Source: Polaribacter sp. L3A8 | Lineage (GTDB): Bacteria; Bacteroidota; Bacteroidia; Flavobacteriales; Flavobacteriaceae | Length of the DNA: 64,000 bases | Assembly: GCF_009796785.1 (NCBI RefSeq) | Contig: NZ_CP047026.1 | Span: 1 to 64,000 of the forward strand | Direction of reading: 5' to 3' | In this document: positions 8,834 through 17,237 of the stretch, in pieces | How the letters are laid out: each line of letters starts with the position of its first letter | Position numbering within the stretch: the first letter of the stretch is position 1 | Made by a program: the position numbers and the translations under genes | Notes under the pieces: model-generated | Told to the model about the DNA's origin: nothing | What the model saw: only the letters and a program-made list of their open reading frames with translations | The model's database searches: none

Positions 8834-10222
8834 ATGAAAAAATTTTTAAGTTTATTAGGAATGGCAATTTTAGGAGGCGCTATCACTTTAGGCGGTTATA
8901 AAATGCTTTTTAATGATGATGTGGTTGTAGAAAGAACAATTTCTCAACCCATAAAAACGGTTACTGCAAGCTTTAACCCTGCATTAGACAAGGTAAATTC
9001 TATTGCAAATTCTGTAGATTTAACGGTTGCAGCAGAAAATACGGTACATGCTGTAGTACACGTTAAAAATACAGCAATTAGGACTCAGGCAAACCCAATG
9101 GATATTTTCTTTGGAAATAGCAACGGAAGTAGAAAGTTTGAGCAAGTTGGTACCGGTAGTGGCGTTATTATTTCTCAGGATGGGTATATTGTTACCAACA
9201 ATCATGTAATTGATGGCGCATCAGAAATTGAAATTACATTAAATAGCAGACAAAAATATAAAGCAAAGTTAATTGGTACGGATAAGGAAAATGATATTGC
9301 ATTGTTAAAAATTGATGCAGATATAGACTTACCATATATTCCGTTTTCAAATTCAGACAATATAAAAATAGGAGAATGGGTGTTGGCAGTTGGTAATCCT
9401 TATAACTTAACATCTACTGTAACGGCAGGTATTGTAAGTGCAAAGGGTAGAGATTTAGAAGGAAATACTGCCATTGATTCTTTTATACAAACAGATGCAG
9501 CTGTAAATCCAGGAAATAGTGGAGGAGCGTTGGTAAATACACGTGGAGAATTGGTTGGTATTAATACTGCCATTACTTCTAAAACAGGTTCTTTTATTGG
9601 GTATTCTTTTGCGGTACCTTCTAATATTGCTAAAAAGGTAATAGACGATCTGTTAGAATTTGGTTCTGTACAAGAAGCTATTTTAGGTGTTAATATCGAT
9701 CAGAATGACGAAGATATTGAAGGTGTAAAAATTGCAGGTGTTAGTGATGATGGTGGTGCACAAAAAGGTGGTTTAAAATCTGGTGATGTTATTAAGAAGG
9801 TAAACGATGTTAAAATTTCTAAATTTTCTGAATTAAGAGGTCAGTTAACCGCAAAAAGACCAGGAGACTTTGTAAACATTACCATAGATAGAGACGGAGA
9901 GGAGTTGGTTAAAAATGTAAAGCTTAGTAAAAAGGATGCTTATGTTTCTAGAAAGTTAGGTGTTGTTTTAAAAGATGTATCTAAAAAAGACATTAAGAAA
10001 TATGATATTCCAGGAGGTGCAAGAATTGTAACCAACCAAAATAAAAATCTTATTTATTACGGCGTAAAAGAAGGGTATATTATTACGAAGATTAATAAAA
10101 AGCCAATTTTAAATGCAAGTGATGCTGTTAAGGCAATAGATGCAACTTTTGGAAATGGAAGTCCTATTTATGTAGAAGTTATTAATTTAGATGGAGAAAG
10201 AGAGCGTTACGCTTTTAGGTAA
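8834..10222 (+). CDS. degP: Periplasmic serine protease/chaperone, DegP/HtrA family
   Basis: Degrades or refolds damaged envelope proteins. An N-terminal membrane segment or signal covers residues about 3-24. The trypsin-like domain has the full triad: His in TNNHVIDG, Asp in ENDIALLKID and Ser in NPGNSGGALVN. Two PDZ domains follow (about residues 270-365 and 370-460). At 462 residues it matches DegP/DegQ-type proteins. It stands alone, with phased upstream repeats that suggest stress-responsive control, and ends in its own terminator. Confidence 0.95.
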   Translation: MKKFLSLLGMAILGGAITLGGYKMLFNDDVVVERTISQPIKTVTASFNPALDKVNSIANSVDLTVAAENTVHAVVHVKNTAIRTQANPMDIFFGNSNGSRKFEQVGTGSGVIISQDGYIVTNNHVIDGASEIEITLNSRQKYKAKLIGTDKENDIALLKIDADIDLPYIPFSNSDNIKIGEWVLAVGNPYNLTSTVTAGIVSAKGRDLEGNTAIDSFIQTDAAVNPGNSGGALVNTRGELVGINTAITSKTGSFIGYSFAVPSNIAKKVIDDLLEFGSVQEAILGVNIDQNDEDIEGVKIAGVSDDGGAQKGGLKSGDVIKKVNDVKISKFSELRGQLTAKRPGDFVNITIDRDGEELVKNVKLSKKDAYVSRKLGVVLKDVSKKDIKKYDIPGGARIVTNQNKNLIYYGVKEGYIITKINKKPILNASDAVKAIDATFGNGSPIYVEVINLDGERERYAFR

Positions 10223-10297
10223 GCCTTAAAAGACACTATTAATAGATCTTACAATTAGTTATATTATAAGTAAAGATTATAAATAACATAAATATGT

Positions 10298-10332
10298 AAA
10301 CACTTCCAAAACTTGTTTTTGGAAGTGTTTTT
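10298..10332 (+). terminator. Terminator of degP
   Basis: AAACACTTCCAAAA pairs with TTTTGGAAGTGTTT around a CTTG loop, followed by a T run. It starts about 75 bases after the degP stop. The 200 bases that follow, up to 10534, hold no gene. They hold only two weak inverted repeats: one at 10419-10465 and one at 10497-10526. Confidence 0.8.
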
Positions 10333-10496
10333 TACTTGTATACAACAATAAGCTGTTTTGTATTTTGATAAAATTCTATCTAGCTGAGTCAGTTTTACTA
10401 TTAAAGTGCGTAAAATTTGTATCGAGAATAAGAATTTTAAGCTATTAAAGTCTTATTATCAATACATTCTTTTGTATCTCAAAATCATTCAAATTA

Positions 10497-10526
10497 ACAC
10501 TTTAAAAGCAAAAGAAATTAAAGTGT
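10497..10526 (-). terminator. Possible weak terminator of the ZIP gene
   Basis: A 9-base stem (ACACTTTAA/TTAAAGTGT) with a 12-base loop, just beyond the leftward ZIP stop. There is no clear T run, so this is tentative. Confidence 0.3.
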
Positions 10527-10534
10527 GTAGCGGT

Positions 10535-11212
10535 TTACAAAGTAAAAACGGTAAGCAAGACTCCTAAAAGAATAGCCGTAAATTTTTGTAAGTTAAATTT
10601 GTGGTTTTCAGAACCTTCAAAAAGAATAATGGTAGAAATGTGTAAAAATACCCCAATAATCAATGCCGTTATTTCTTTGGTATAGATTGTAAAGAAAGGA
10701 ATTTTATCACCTAACAATAAACCTAAAGGACTCATTAAAGCAAAGACAATTAAAAAAATATAAGTTATTTTTTTAGAATATTTTGTCTGTATTAAAAAGG
10801 TAGTTAATACAATTGCAATCGGAATTTTATGCACAATAATTGCCCATAATAAATTATCGCCCGTATTGTGTATTGGTAAACCTTCAGAAAAAGCGTGCAA
10901 ACATAAACTTACAAATAACAAGGTCGGAAACTCTTTTCCATCAGAATGAATATGAATATGACCATGTTCTGCTCCTTTAGAAAAAGACTCTAAAACAGAC
11001 TGAATTATAATTCCGACTAAAATAAAGATTCCTATTTTTTTATACTCTGTAGTTTCTGTATATACCTCTGGTAATAAATGTAAAATAGTAACAGACAATA
11101 AATAAGCGCCACTAAAGGCTAATAATAAACGCACAATTTTATTAGTTGGCTTTATTATAAAAACTAAGATAGAACCTATAAAAACAGATGCTATTAAAAG
11201 AATGTAACTCAT
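10535..11212 (-). CDS. ZIP family divalent metal transporter
   Basis: An inner-membrane importer, most likely for zinc or iron. The 225-residue product has about eight hydrophobic helices. The histidine-rich cytoplasmic loop AEHGHIHIHSDG (residues 81-92) and the metal-site motifs HLLPE (45-49), HAFSEG (106-111) and HKIP (128-131) are typical of ZIP proteins. It overlaps the upstream methyltransferase gene by 4 bases, so the two are translationally coupled. The metal preference cannot be read from sequence. Confidence 0.92.
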   Translation of the reverse strand: MSYILLIASVFIGSILVFIIKPTNKIVRLLLAFSGAYLLSVTILHLLPEVYTETTEYKKIGIFILVGIIIQSVLESFSKGAEHGHIHIHSDGKEFPTLLFVSLCLHAFSEGLPIHNTGDNLLWAIIVHKIPIAIVLTTFLIQTKYSKKITYIFLIVFALMSPLGLLLGDKIPFFTIYTKEITALIIGVFLHISTIILFEGSENHKFNLQKFTAILLGVLLTVFTL

Positions 11213-11934
11213 TTTGCAATAATAATTAAGCGATCAGAAGTTTTAGCTTCGTAAGTATTTAAATTATAATTCCCAAAAACATTTGTAATGGTAAAACCAA
11301 CCTTGTTTAAGTAAGAAGTCATTTTAGCAAGATCTAAATATTTAACACGTTCTGTATAAGAATGGATTTCTCCATCAGCAAAAAAAGAAATATGCTTTAA
11401 AATAAAACCCTCTTTAATTTCTCTTTTAATGTTAAAAGTAATGTTATCAACCGTTTTGGTTTCAGAAGTAACTAAATTTAGTTTAACTTTTTCTGCATTT
11501 AAAAAATCAAACACAAAAACACCATCCTTATTTAAACCTTGTTTAATGTTATTTAGAATTAAAATATCTTCCTTATCATCTTCAAAATAACCAAAACTTG
11601 TAAATAGGTTAAATACAGCGTCATACTTGTGGTTAAAAGGTTTACGCATGTCATGCACCTTAAAATGTAACGTATCGTTTTCAAACTTTTTAGCAGCTAT
11701 AATACTGTTTTCTGCCAAATCGCCACCGCTAATCGTATAGCCTAAAGAATTTAAAAATACAGAATGACGTCCTTTACCACAAGGTAAATCTAAAATATGC
11801 GTTGTTTTGGGCAAGCTTAAAAAAGAAGTAATATTCTTCATAAACAACTGCGCTTCTCCGTCATTTCTTTCTTTATATAAAGTGTGGTAATAAGAAGTAT
11901 TAAACCAATCTGTAAACCAATCTTTTGTTTTCAT
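11209..11934 (-). CDS. Class I SAM-dependent methyltransferase
   Basis: Motif I is DLPCGKGRHSVFLNSLGY (about residues 49-66), followed by an acidic motif II (SGGDLAENS) and the segment YDAVFNLFTSFGYFED. This gives a standard Rossmann-type methyltransferase of 241 residues. The opening WFTDWFNTSYYHTLYKERN is shared by a Bacteroidota family with no assigned substrate. It overlaps the ZIP gene start by 4 bases (ATGA). Confidence 0.88.
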   Translation of the reverse strand: MKTKDWFTDWFNTSYYHTLYKERNDGEAQLFMKNITSFLSLPKTTHILDLPCGKGRHSVFLNSLGYTISGGDLAENSIIAAKKFENDTLHFKVHDMRKPFNHKYDAVFNLFTSFGYFEDDKEDILILNNIKQGLNKDGVFVFDFLNAEKVKLNLVTSETKTVDNITFNIKREIKEGFILKHISFFADGEIHSYTERVKYLDLAKMTSYLNKVGFTITNVFGNYNLNTYEAKTSDRLIIIAK

Positions 11935-12088
11935 TTTTATAAAATTTGCAATAACAATAGAATTACTTTGGTTGCTATTAACTTTAATTTTTGCATGCCC
12001 ATTATGGACTTTCAGTCTGTAAAAGTAACCAAATCTTACGTTCTGTAAAATGTATTTCTTAATTAGTATAAATCCTATTTATAAATAG

Positions 12089-12096
12089 TATTTTTG
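12089..12096 (+). promoter_or_regulatory. -7 element of the RlmL-like gene
   Basis: TATTTTTG fits TAnnTTTG exactly. Transcription would start near 12102, very close to the first ATG at 12108, so a downstream in-frame ATG (12114 or 12132) may be the true start. Confidence 0.45.
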
Positions 12097-12107
12097 CAGT
12101 CAATTTT

Positions 12108-13310
12108 ATGAGTATGAACAAAGATTTTAAAATGACAGCAACAACACTTTTCGGTTTAGAAGGTGTTTTAGCAAAAGAGTTAAGAGACCTAGGAGCACAA
12201 GATGTTAAAGAAGGTGTTAGAATGGTTTCTTTTAGGGGAGATACAGGTTTTATGTACAAAGCAAATATTGCTTTAAGAACCGCTGTAAGAATTTTAAAAC
12301 CAATTAAAGTTTGTAAAATTTACGATGAAGAAGATTTGTATGAAGCGATTCAGAAAATTAAATGGGAAAACTATTTAGAAACCGAAGGTACTTTTGCAAT
12401 AGGTGCTGTAGTAAACTCTAAGAATTTTACATCTAACTCGCATTATATCTCTTTAAAATCTAAAGATGCAATTGCAGATTATTTTAGACATAAATATAGT
12501 AAAAGACCAAATGTAGATTTAGATTATCCAGATTTAAAGATTCACATTCACATACAAAAAGAGTGGTTAACCGTTTCTTTAGATTCATCTGGAGATTCTT
12601 TACACAAAAGAGGGTATAGAACAGCTACTAATATTGCGCCAATAAACGAAGTTTTGGCAGCTGGTATGGTTTTATTATCTGGTTATACGGGTGAGGAAAA
12701 CTTTATAGACCCAATGTGTGGTTCTGGTACCATTTTAATAGAAGCAGCAATGATTGCCAATAATATTCCGGCAAACATCAACAGAAAATTATTTGCTTTC
12801 GAAAATTGGAAAGATTATGATGAAGACCTGTATTTTACAATTCAAGAATCATTATTAAAGAAAATTCGTTCTTCTCACTTTAAAATTATGGGCTTCGATA
12901 AAGCGCCATCTGCAGTAGAAAAAGCAAATGCAAATATTATAAATGCAAATTTAGACGAATTTATTGGCGTGCATCACGTTAACTTTTTCAACTCTAAAAA
13001 AGAAGTTTTTGGTAACACCACTATTTTATTTAATCCGCCTTATGGCGAGCGTTTAAATATAGATGTAGAAGAATTTTATACTAAAATAGGCGATACCTTA
13101 AAAAACAACTATCCAGGTTCTACAGCTTGGTTAATTACATCAGATACAGACGCTTTAAAGTGTGTGGGTTTAAGAACTTCTAAAAGAATTGCTCTTAAAA
13201 ACGGAGATTTAAACTGTAGGTTTGTAAAGTACGAATTGTACGAAGGAACCCGTAAGTTTAAAGAACGTAAAGAAGAAACGGATACAGAAGCAGAAGAAAC
13301 CAATGATTAA
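12108..13310 (+). CDS. THUMP-domain class I RNA methyltransferase (RlmL N-terminal-like)
   Basis: Predicted to make N2-methylguanine in rRNA, like the N-terminal half of RlmL (23S G2445). An N-terminal THUMP region (about residues 60-165) precedes the Rossmann domain, which has DPMCGSGTILIEAAMIA (motif I) and the catalytic NPPYGERL. At 400 residues it is the stand-alone form without the RlmK half. The tail is acidic (ETDTEAEETND). ATG 12108 is used, but the -7 element lies so close that 12114 or 12132 are plausible. The first carrier element begins 76 bases after its stop. Confidence 0.9.
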   Translation: MSMNKDFKMTATTLFGLEGVLAKELRDLGAQDVKEGVRMVSFRGDTGFMYKANIALRTAVRILKPIKVCKIYDEEDLYEAIQKIKWENYLETEGTFAIGAVVNSKNFTSNSHYISLKSKDAIADYFRHKYSKRPNVDLDYPDLKIHIHIQKEWLTVSLDSSGDSLHKRGYRTATNIAPINEVLAAGMVLLSGYTGEENFIDPMCGSGTILIEAAMIANNIPANINRKLFAFENWKDYDEDLYFTIQESLLKKIRSSHFKIMGFDKAPSAVEKANANIINANLDEFIGVHHVNFFNSKKEVFGNTTILFNPPYGERLNIDVEEFYTKIGDTLKNNYPGSTAWLITSDTDALKCVGLRTSKRIALKNGDLNCRFVKYELYEGTRKFKERKEETDTEAEETND

Positions 13311-13386
13311 GGCATTGCGAGGAACGAAGCAATTTGTTAATTATTAAAAGATTTTTTTTAAAAAAGATTGATGCATCTTTATTAGA

Positions 13387-13594
13387 AGCTGTTTCCTGCT
13401 TTCCGTTATATCTTTTTGCGAAAAACAAAAAGGATGCCACTTCAATCAGGGCTAGACTTGTTTGTGTGCTTCAATAATAATTAGGCTATTCTTACTTAAA
13501 TATAAAAACACCTTACACAAACTGACTTATATTCAGTTTGTGTAAGGTGTTTTTTTTGCGTTTAGCTAACGTGTTGATATATGAAAAGTAGCAG
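13387..13594. repeat. Left arm of carrier copy 1
   Basis: About 207 bases, closely matching 17974-18180 from the segment TTTCCTGCTTTCCGTTATAT to GTAGC. Its outer third (ATCAGGGCTAGAC, GGATGCC, AAAAAGATATAACGGAAAGC on the other strand) looks like a family of dispersed flavobacterial repeats, and a weaker relative lies at 35826-35915. The 76 bases before it (13311-13386) hold no gene. Confidence 0.85.
13508..13557. terminator. Strong bidirectional terminator in carrier copy 1
   Basis: An 18-base perfect stem (ACACCTTACACAAACTGA with its complement) and a 7-base loop, with a T run on the right and an A run on the left. It lies just beyond the end of the cargo slot on the cargo's downstream side. 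Confidence 0.9.
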
Positions 13595-13693
13595 ATTAAA
13601 AATGCGATTACTTTCATTCTAAAAATAAAATAGCAGAAAAGCATTAACTTTGAAGTTAGCACTTAACTGCTGTTTTTTATATACCGTGTTAGC
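13565..13693 (-). repeat. Long attC-like inverted repeat downstream of cargo 1
   Basis: On the minus strand it starts GCTAACACGG and ends CACGTTAGC. The outer arms also pair further in (TATAT with ATATA, AGCAG with CTGCT), leaving a roughly 60-base variable centre. Total length is 129 bases, within the range known for integron attC sites. The outer side continues as TTAGCTAAC on the plus strand, which is the exact complement of GTTAGCTAA at 15920-15928. Confidence 0.6.
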
Positions 13694-13704
13694 AAAAGTG
13701 TTTT

Positions 13705-14160
13705 CTATTCAATATCAGAATTGTTAATTGTAAATTGAACAGAGTTATCGTTTTCATTTATTGCCCAAGAGTTATAATTAAATGGACTGTTATTATCACC
13801 CTTCGAAATTGGTGGGCCGTTCCAAGATTTAATTAATTCATTTTCAACTATAAGTTCAATTATTAATGCATCGGAATCTGTTCCATAAAGTTCATCGATG
13901 AATCTTTGAATTGTATTATCATCATTCCAAGTTATTTTAACCCTATCAATGAAACCATTTGGAGGTATAATAAAATTACTTTCTCCTTCAACGGAGCTTT
14001 TAAATACTAGTTCTATTTCTTGATTTGAATTATTTATATACCTATCGGCATATTTAACTAAAGCTTCATCACTATTAAATAGTGTACAAGAAAATTGTAA
14101 TAAAAAAAGACTAAGGCCAATCAGTATAGTTGGCAAACGCATTATCAACTTGTTCATCAT
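13705..14160 (-). CDS. Small lipoprotein, cargo gene of carrier copy 1
   Basis: Not recognised. A signal sequence ends in a lipobox-like LLQFSC, giving a short lipoprotein of about 125 mature residues with no known motif. ATG 14160 overlaps the upstream gene by 50 bases; ATG 14142 (MRLPTILIGL) would give a better signal peptide and a smaller overlap. It shares transcription with the metalloprotease-like gene upstream and lies inside the same insertion, so the two probably act together. An inhibitor, immunity or partner role is possible but unsupported by any motif. Confidence 0.65.
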   Translation of the reverse strand: MMNKLIMRLPTILIGLSLFLLQFSCTLFNSDEALVKYADRYINNSNQEIELVFKSSVEGESNFIIPPNGFIDRVKITWNDDNTIQRFIDELYGTDSDALIIELIVENELIKSWNGPPISKGDNNSPFNYNSWAINENDNSVQFTINNSDIE

Positions 14161-15850
14161 TTATAGTTTTTGTTTTAAATTGAGATATTAATTTATCAAA
14201 AGTATTAGTGTTTGATACTAGGCTAGAAAATATTTCAGATGTAGTAACATCCGGAATATTATCAACATCTTCCATAAATCCTGGATTAAACCAATCACGG
14301 TTTTCATTTAAGTAGAAACCTACTCCTCCTGTTCTAGGTATTTCTTGATTCATACATAGAGCAGCAAAGTAATTTCCCCACATTTCTCCAACGCCAGCAT
14401 ATCCAGAATTAAGACCGTGTCCATCACCATAAGCTCCGTAAGTCATAATATAGTTGATGTATTTTACCCAATAACCACTTCCTACTTTTCTATGATGGCT
14501 TGCGTGACCCAATTCGTGAAAAGTAGTTTCGAAAACCCCGTCAGTACCTTGGCTAGCATTAGCTTTAATGATAATGTCAGGAAGCACAAAACGAGTTACT
14601 AACCATAATGCGTTTATTGGTACTGAAATTGCAGTTTTACTAAAAAAGGAAATCAAGTCTGAATTTGTTCTAAATCCAATCCAACCCCAAGTATGTCTAA
14701 GCATAGGAGCAGCACCTCCTCCAGATTTTCCATTAGCGACAATTCGAAGATTAGAATCTGGCTTACCAATACCAAATTGCGTACAGTAATCTAAATATTT
14801 TACAGTAGCATTATTTACTGTTGCCCAACGCCAACCCACAGAATTTGTATTAAAAGTAATACTATGACCATATTTACTATGTTTACCTGCCCTGTATCTT
14901 GCAGAAGAAATACTAATTGTAGAAGGCCAAATTTTAAAACCTCTCGTGTTTTTAAATACTACAGTATAATGAACATCACGTCTATAACCTCTATTTACCT
15001 CGTATTCGCCATTGGAGTTAGTCCAACCTTTTGCCCATTTAAACCATCGTCTTGTTTTCACTTTTACGCCTACTACTGGGTCAGGTCTACCGTTTGTTGT
15101 ATTTATTACTTCTATGACACCTTTAGGTTTTCTCTTACTCCTTCTTGCTGCAAGACCGTTTTTTGTGTCAGGCTCGTTTTCTGGTTCTTCCCAATTATTG
15201 GTAATTCGAAGAGCCTCGTCTTCTAAGTCATAAAGAAAACTTTTTGAAATGGAGCTTTTCCCAGCAATAGTGGTTGTTGTAGTTTCATCTTCGTCTTGAT
15301 CTCCTTCTTCCTCTTCGGGTCCAGACTCCTCTATTAAGAATAAGTCTTCAATTTTTTCATAAGAAACTTCTTGATGAAATTGATAATCTTTAACAACGGA
15401 TGTATAGAGCCATTGTGCTTGTTCAATTTCAGTATTTTCATCTACAAAATAATCGCCTTCTTGTTTTATTTCTACATCCAATGGGATTATGGAAAGGTTT
15501 AAAGAATCTGCTAGTAATAAAGTTTTTTGTTCATCATTTTCCACCCAAAATTTCACATAATAATCCGTAGATTGAATGTCTAAATCATCGTTTAATGTTT
15601 TTGCTGAATAATTTTTAGATGATTTTTGTTGTTTTTCTTTTAAGCTTTTTAATGCTAATCGCATATTCTTAACAGAATATGGATTCTCTAGCTTTTCTCC
15701 TAAAATAATTTCTCCATCGGATTCAGAGGCTAATTCCTCACTCAATGTTAGTTTTGGTTGTTGTGTGGTTTCTATTTCATCTTGACAGGAGTATATTAAT
15801 ATTCCCATAAAAATGAAAGTTAAAAACCGAAAGCTGTGTTTTCTCATCAT
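14111..15850 (-). CDS. Metalloprotease-like lipoprotein with HELGH motif, cargo gene of carrier copy 1
   Basis: The 579-residue product has a lipoprotein signal (IYSC, Cys22) and an N-terminal region of about 180 residues ending in a Glu/Asp/Thr-rich stretch. A carboxypeptidase-regulatory-like beta domain follows (about 243-310, GVKVKTRRWFKWAKG and TNSNGEYEV). The C-terminal domain contains HELGH (445-449), an HExxH zinc motif, and a candidate third ligand in GEMWGNYF about 40 residues later. It is probably surface-exposed or periplasmic. The substrate is unknown. The whole gene lies inside the insertion slot of the carrier element. Confidence 0.75.
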   Translation of the reverse strand: MMRKHSFRFLTFIFMGILIYSCQDEIETTQQPKLTLSEELASESDGEIILGEKLENPYSVKNMRLALKSLKEKQQKSSKNYSAKTLNDDLDIQSTDYYVKFWVENDEQKTLLLADSLNLSIIPLDVEIKQEGDYFVDENTEIEQAQWLYTSVVKDYQFHQEVSYEKIEDLFLIEESGPEEEEGDQDEDETTTTTIAGKSSISKSFLYDLEDEALRITNNWEEPENEPDTKNGLAARRSKRKPKGVIEVINTTNGRPDPVVGVKVKTRRWFKWAKGWTNSNGEYEVNRGYRRDVHYTVVFKNTRGFKIWPSTISISSARYRAGKHSKYGHSITFNTNSVGWRWATVNNATVKYLDYCTQFGIGKPDSNLRIVANGKSGGGAAPMLRHTWGWIGFRTNSDLISFFSKTAISVPINALWLVTRFVLPDIIIKANASQGTDGVFETTFHELGHASHHRKVGSGYWVKYINYIMTYGAYGDGHGLNSGYAGVGEMWGNYFAALCMNQEIPRTGGVGFYLNENRDWFNPGFMEDVDNIPDVTTSEIFSSLVSNTNTFDKLISQFKTKTINDEQVDNAFANYTDWP

Positions 15851-15871
15851 TAATGTTCGTTTTACATTTTT

Positions 15872-15925
15872 GCCAACGTTAAGACTGATATGACGTCGTT
15901 TTAATGACTTATATCAGTAGTTAGC
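15872..15925 (-). repeat. Short palindromic attachment-like site upstream of cargo 1
   Basis: On the minus strand: GCTAAC, one base, ACTGATAT, a centre with GTC/GAC, ATATCAGT, six bases, GTTGGC. The inner arms pair 8 of 8 and the outer boxes 5 of 6 plus a G-T pair. Its cargo-side box TTGCCAAC pairs with GTTAGCAA at the far end of the cargo (7 of 8). Its outer box pairs with the left arm (9 of 9). This nesting is what cassette insertion at an attC-type site leaves behind. Confidence 0.6.
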
Positions 15926-15978
15926 TAAGTTAGCTTTTTTGAGGCAAAAAGGCAATAGTAGAAGTACTTGTTTTTCAT
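15875..15978. repeat. Right arm of carrier copy 1
   Basis: Positions 15875-15940 match 19018-19083 with few changes. Similarity fades over the next 40 bases. The arm contains the palindromic site and, at 15953-15960, a -7-like element pointing into the cargo. From 15979 to 16082 nothing is visible except a weak hairpin at 16033-16058. Confidence 0.8.
15953..15960 (-). promoter_or_regulatory. Candidate carrier-borne promoter (-7) for cargo 1
   Basis: On the minus strand TACTATTG, one mismatch from TAnnTTTG. The aligned position in the other copy has TACTCTTG (19095-19102), also one mismatch. Conservation in both arms, and direction into the cargo, suggest a promoter owned by the carrier. No clear -33 element was found. 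Confidence 0.35.
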
Positions 15979-16032
15979 TGTTATAACCCCAAAAAAGTAT
16001 ACGTTGTACCTACTATATTTTTAAAAAATAGA

Positions 16033-16058
16033 ACCACCACAACTTAAGGTATAGTGGT
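16033..16058 (-). terminator. Weak terminator after the alcohol dehydrogenase gene
   Basis: An imperfect hairpin (AACCAC with GTGGTT arms) followed on the minus strand by a T run (CTATTTTTTAAA). It starts 25 bases beyond the stop at 16083. Confidence 0.45.
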
Positions 16059-16082
16059 TTTATTATATAGAAAAATATTGTT

Positions 16083-17237
16083 TTACATGGCTGCTTTATA
16101 AATAGCAAAGGTCTCCTCTAAAGTTACTTCTCTAGGGTTTCCACCAGTACAAACATCTAATAAGGCATTTTTAGCCATTTCTTCAAAATCTTCTTCTTTA
16201 ACACCTAATTCCTTTAATCCTTTAGGGATTCCAACCGATTTTGATAAGGCTTTAATTGCAGCAATTGCAGCATTGGCTCCTTGGGTATCACTCATTTCTA
16301 AGACACCAACTCCCATAGCTCTTGCAACTCTTTTTAATTTATGAGCACAAGCAGGAATGTTAAATTGTTCTACATGTGGTAATAAAATAGCATTGGCAAC
16401 TCCATGAGGTAAATCGTACATACCACCTAATTGATGTGCCATAGAATGTACATAACCTAAACCTGCATTAGAAAACGCCTGACCTGCAATAAATTGTCCC
16501 CAAGCCATTTTGCTTCTAGCTTCTAGGTTTTTACCATCTACAACGGCAATTTCTAAACTTTGTGAAATTAACTTAATAGCCTCTAAAGCCAAAGCGTCAG
16601 ACCAACCAAAAGCCCCTTTTGTAACATAAGTTTCTATAGCGTGTGTTAGTGCATCCATACCCGTAGCAGCAGTTAAAGCAGCTGGTTTTCCTAACATTAA
16701 TACAGGGTCGTTAACAGCAATAGATACTAAACAGTTTTTATCTACCATAACCATTTTAATATGGCGTTTTTCGTCTGTAATAACGTAATTTATGGTAACC
16801 TCACTTGCAGTACCGGCAGTTGTATTTATAGCTATAATTGGTAGTGATTTATGTTTAGATAAATGCACACCATCATAATCTTTAATATCACCTCCGTTGG
16901 TTGCTAAAATACCAATGGCTTTTCCACAATCTTGCGGTGATCCTCCTCCTAGAGTAATAATAAAGTCGCAATTTTGATCTTTTAATAACTTTAATCCGTT
17001 ATTTACGTTTTGGGTTGTTGGGTTGGGTTGTACATTATCAAATACTACAACTTCTATATTAGAAGCCTCCATAACTTCTATTACTTTTTCTGCCACTCCA
17101 ATTTTCACCAGCATTTTGTCAGTAACAAATAAGGCTTTTTTATAAGGAAGACTTTTTAGCTCTTCTCCAAGATCATTTAAAGCACCAGGACCAATTAAAC
17201 TTAAAGGGGGTAAATAAATTCTTCTGTTTTGTAACAT
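16083..17237 (-). CDS. Iron-containing alcohol dehydrogenase
   Basis: A group III NAD(P)-dependent alcohol dehydrogenase that oxidises or reduces a small alcohol/aldehyde pair. The nucleotide loop GGGSPQD is at residues 97-103. The metal ligands are Asp195, His199 (GMDALTHAIETYV), His264 (GYVHSMAHQLGG) and His278 (LPHGVANAI), all in the classic spacing. At 384 residues it is full length. It stands alone between the two carrier elements. The substrate is not determinable. Confidence 0.95.
   Translation of the reverse strand: MLQNRRIYLPPLSLIGPGALNDLGEELKSLPYKKALFVTDKMLVKIGVAEKVIEVMEASNIEVVVFDNVQPNPTTQNVNNGLKLLKDQNCDFIITLGGGSPQDCGKAIGILATNGGDIKDYDGVHLSKHKSLPIIAINTTAGTASEVTINYVITDEKRHIKMVMVDKNCLVSIAVNDPVLMLGKPAALTAATGMDALTHAIETYVTKGAFGWSDALALEAIKLISQSLEIAVVDGKNLEARSKMAWGQFIAGQAFSNAGLGYVHSMAHQLGGMYDLPHGVANAILLPHVEQFNIPACAHKLKRVARAMGVGVLEMSDTQGANAAIAAIKALSKSVGIPKGLKELGVKEEDFEEMAKNALLDVCTGGNPREVTLEETFAIYKAAM

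Larger units (their letters stand above)
13387..15978 (-). mobile_element. Carrier element copy 1 with two lipoprotein cargo genes
   Basis: Its left arm (13387-13594) and right arm (15875-15978, weaker after 15940) are repeated at 17974-18180 and 19018-19118, while the DNA between the arms is unrelated in the two copies. Read on the minus strand the order is a candidate -7 element, a short palindromic site, the cargo, a long inverted repeat and a terminator. No transposase or integrase is inside. The half-site layout is like an integron cassette in a single attachment site. The repeat structure is directly visible; the mobility is inferred. Confidence 0.7.

Noticed and set aside
13258..13440. 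60-codon leftward ORF over the end of the RlmL-like gene and the carrier left arm
   Set aside because: It is an open frame of the repeat running into antisense of a real gene. The same repeat makes a different ORF in copy 2.
14864..15226. 120-codon rightward ORF inside the metalloprotease-like gene
   Set aside because: Antisense shadow; rich in Cys, Phe and Tyr and without a start context. The leftward gene has clear domains.
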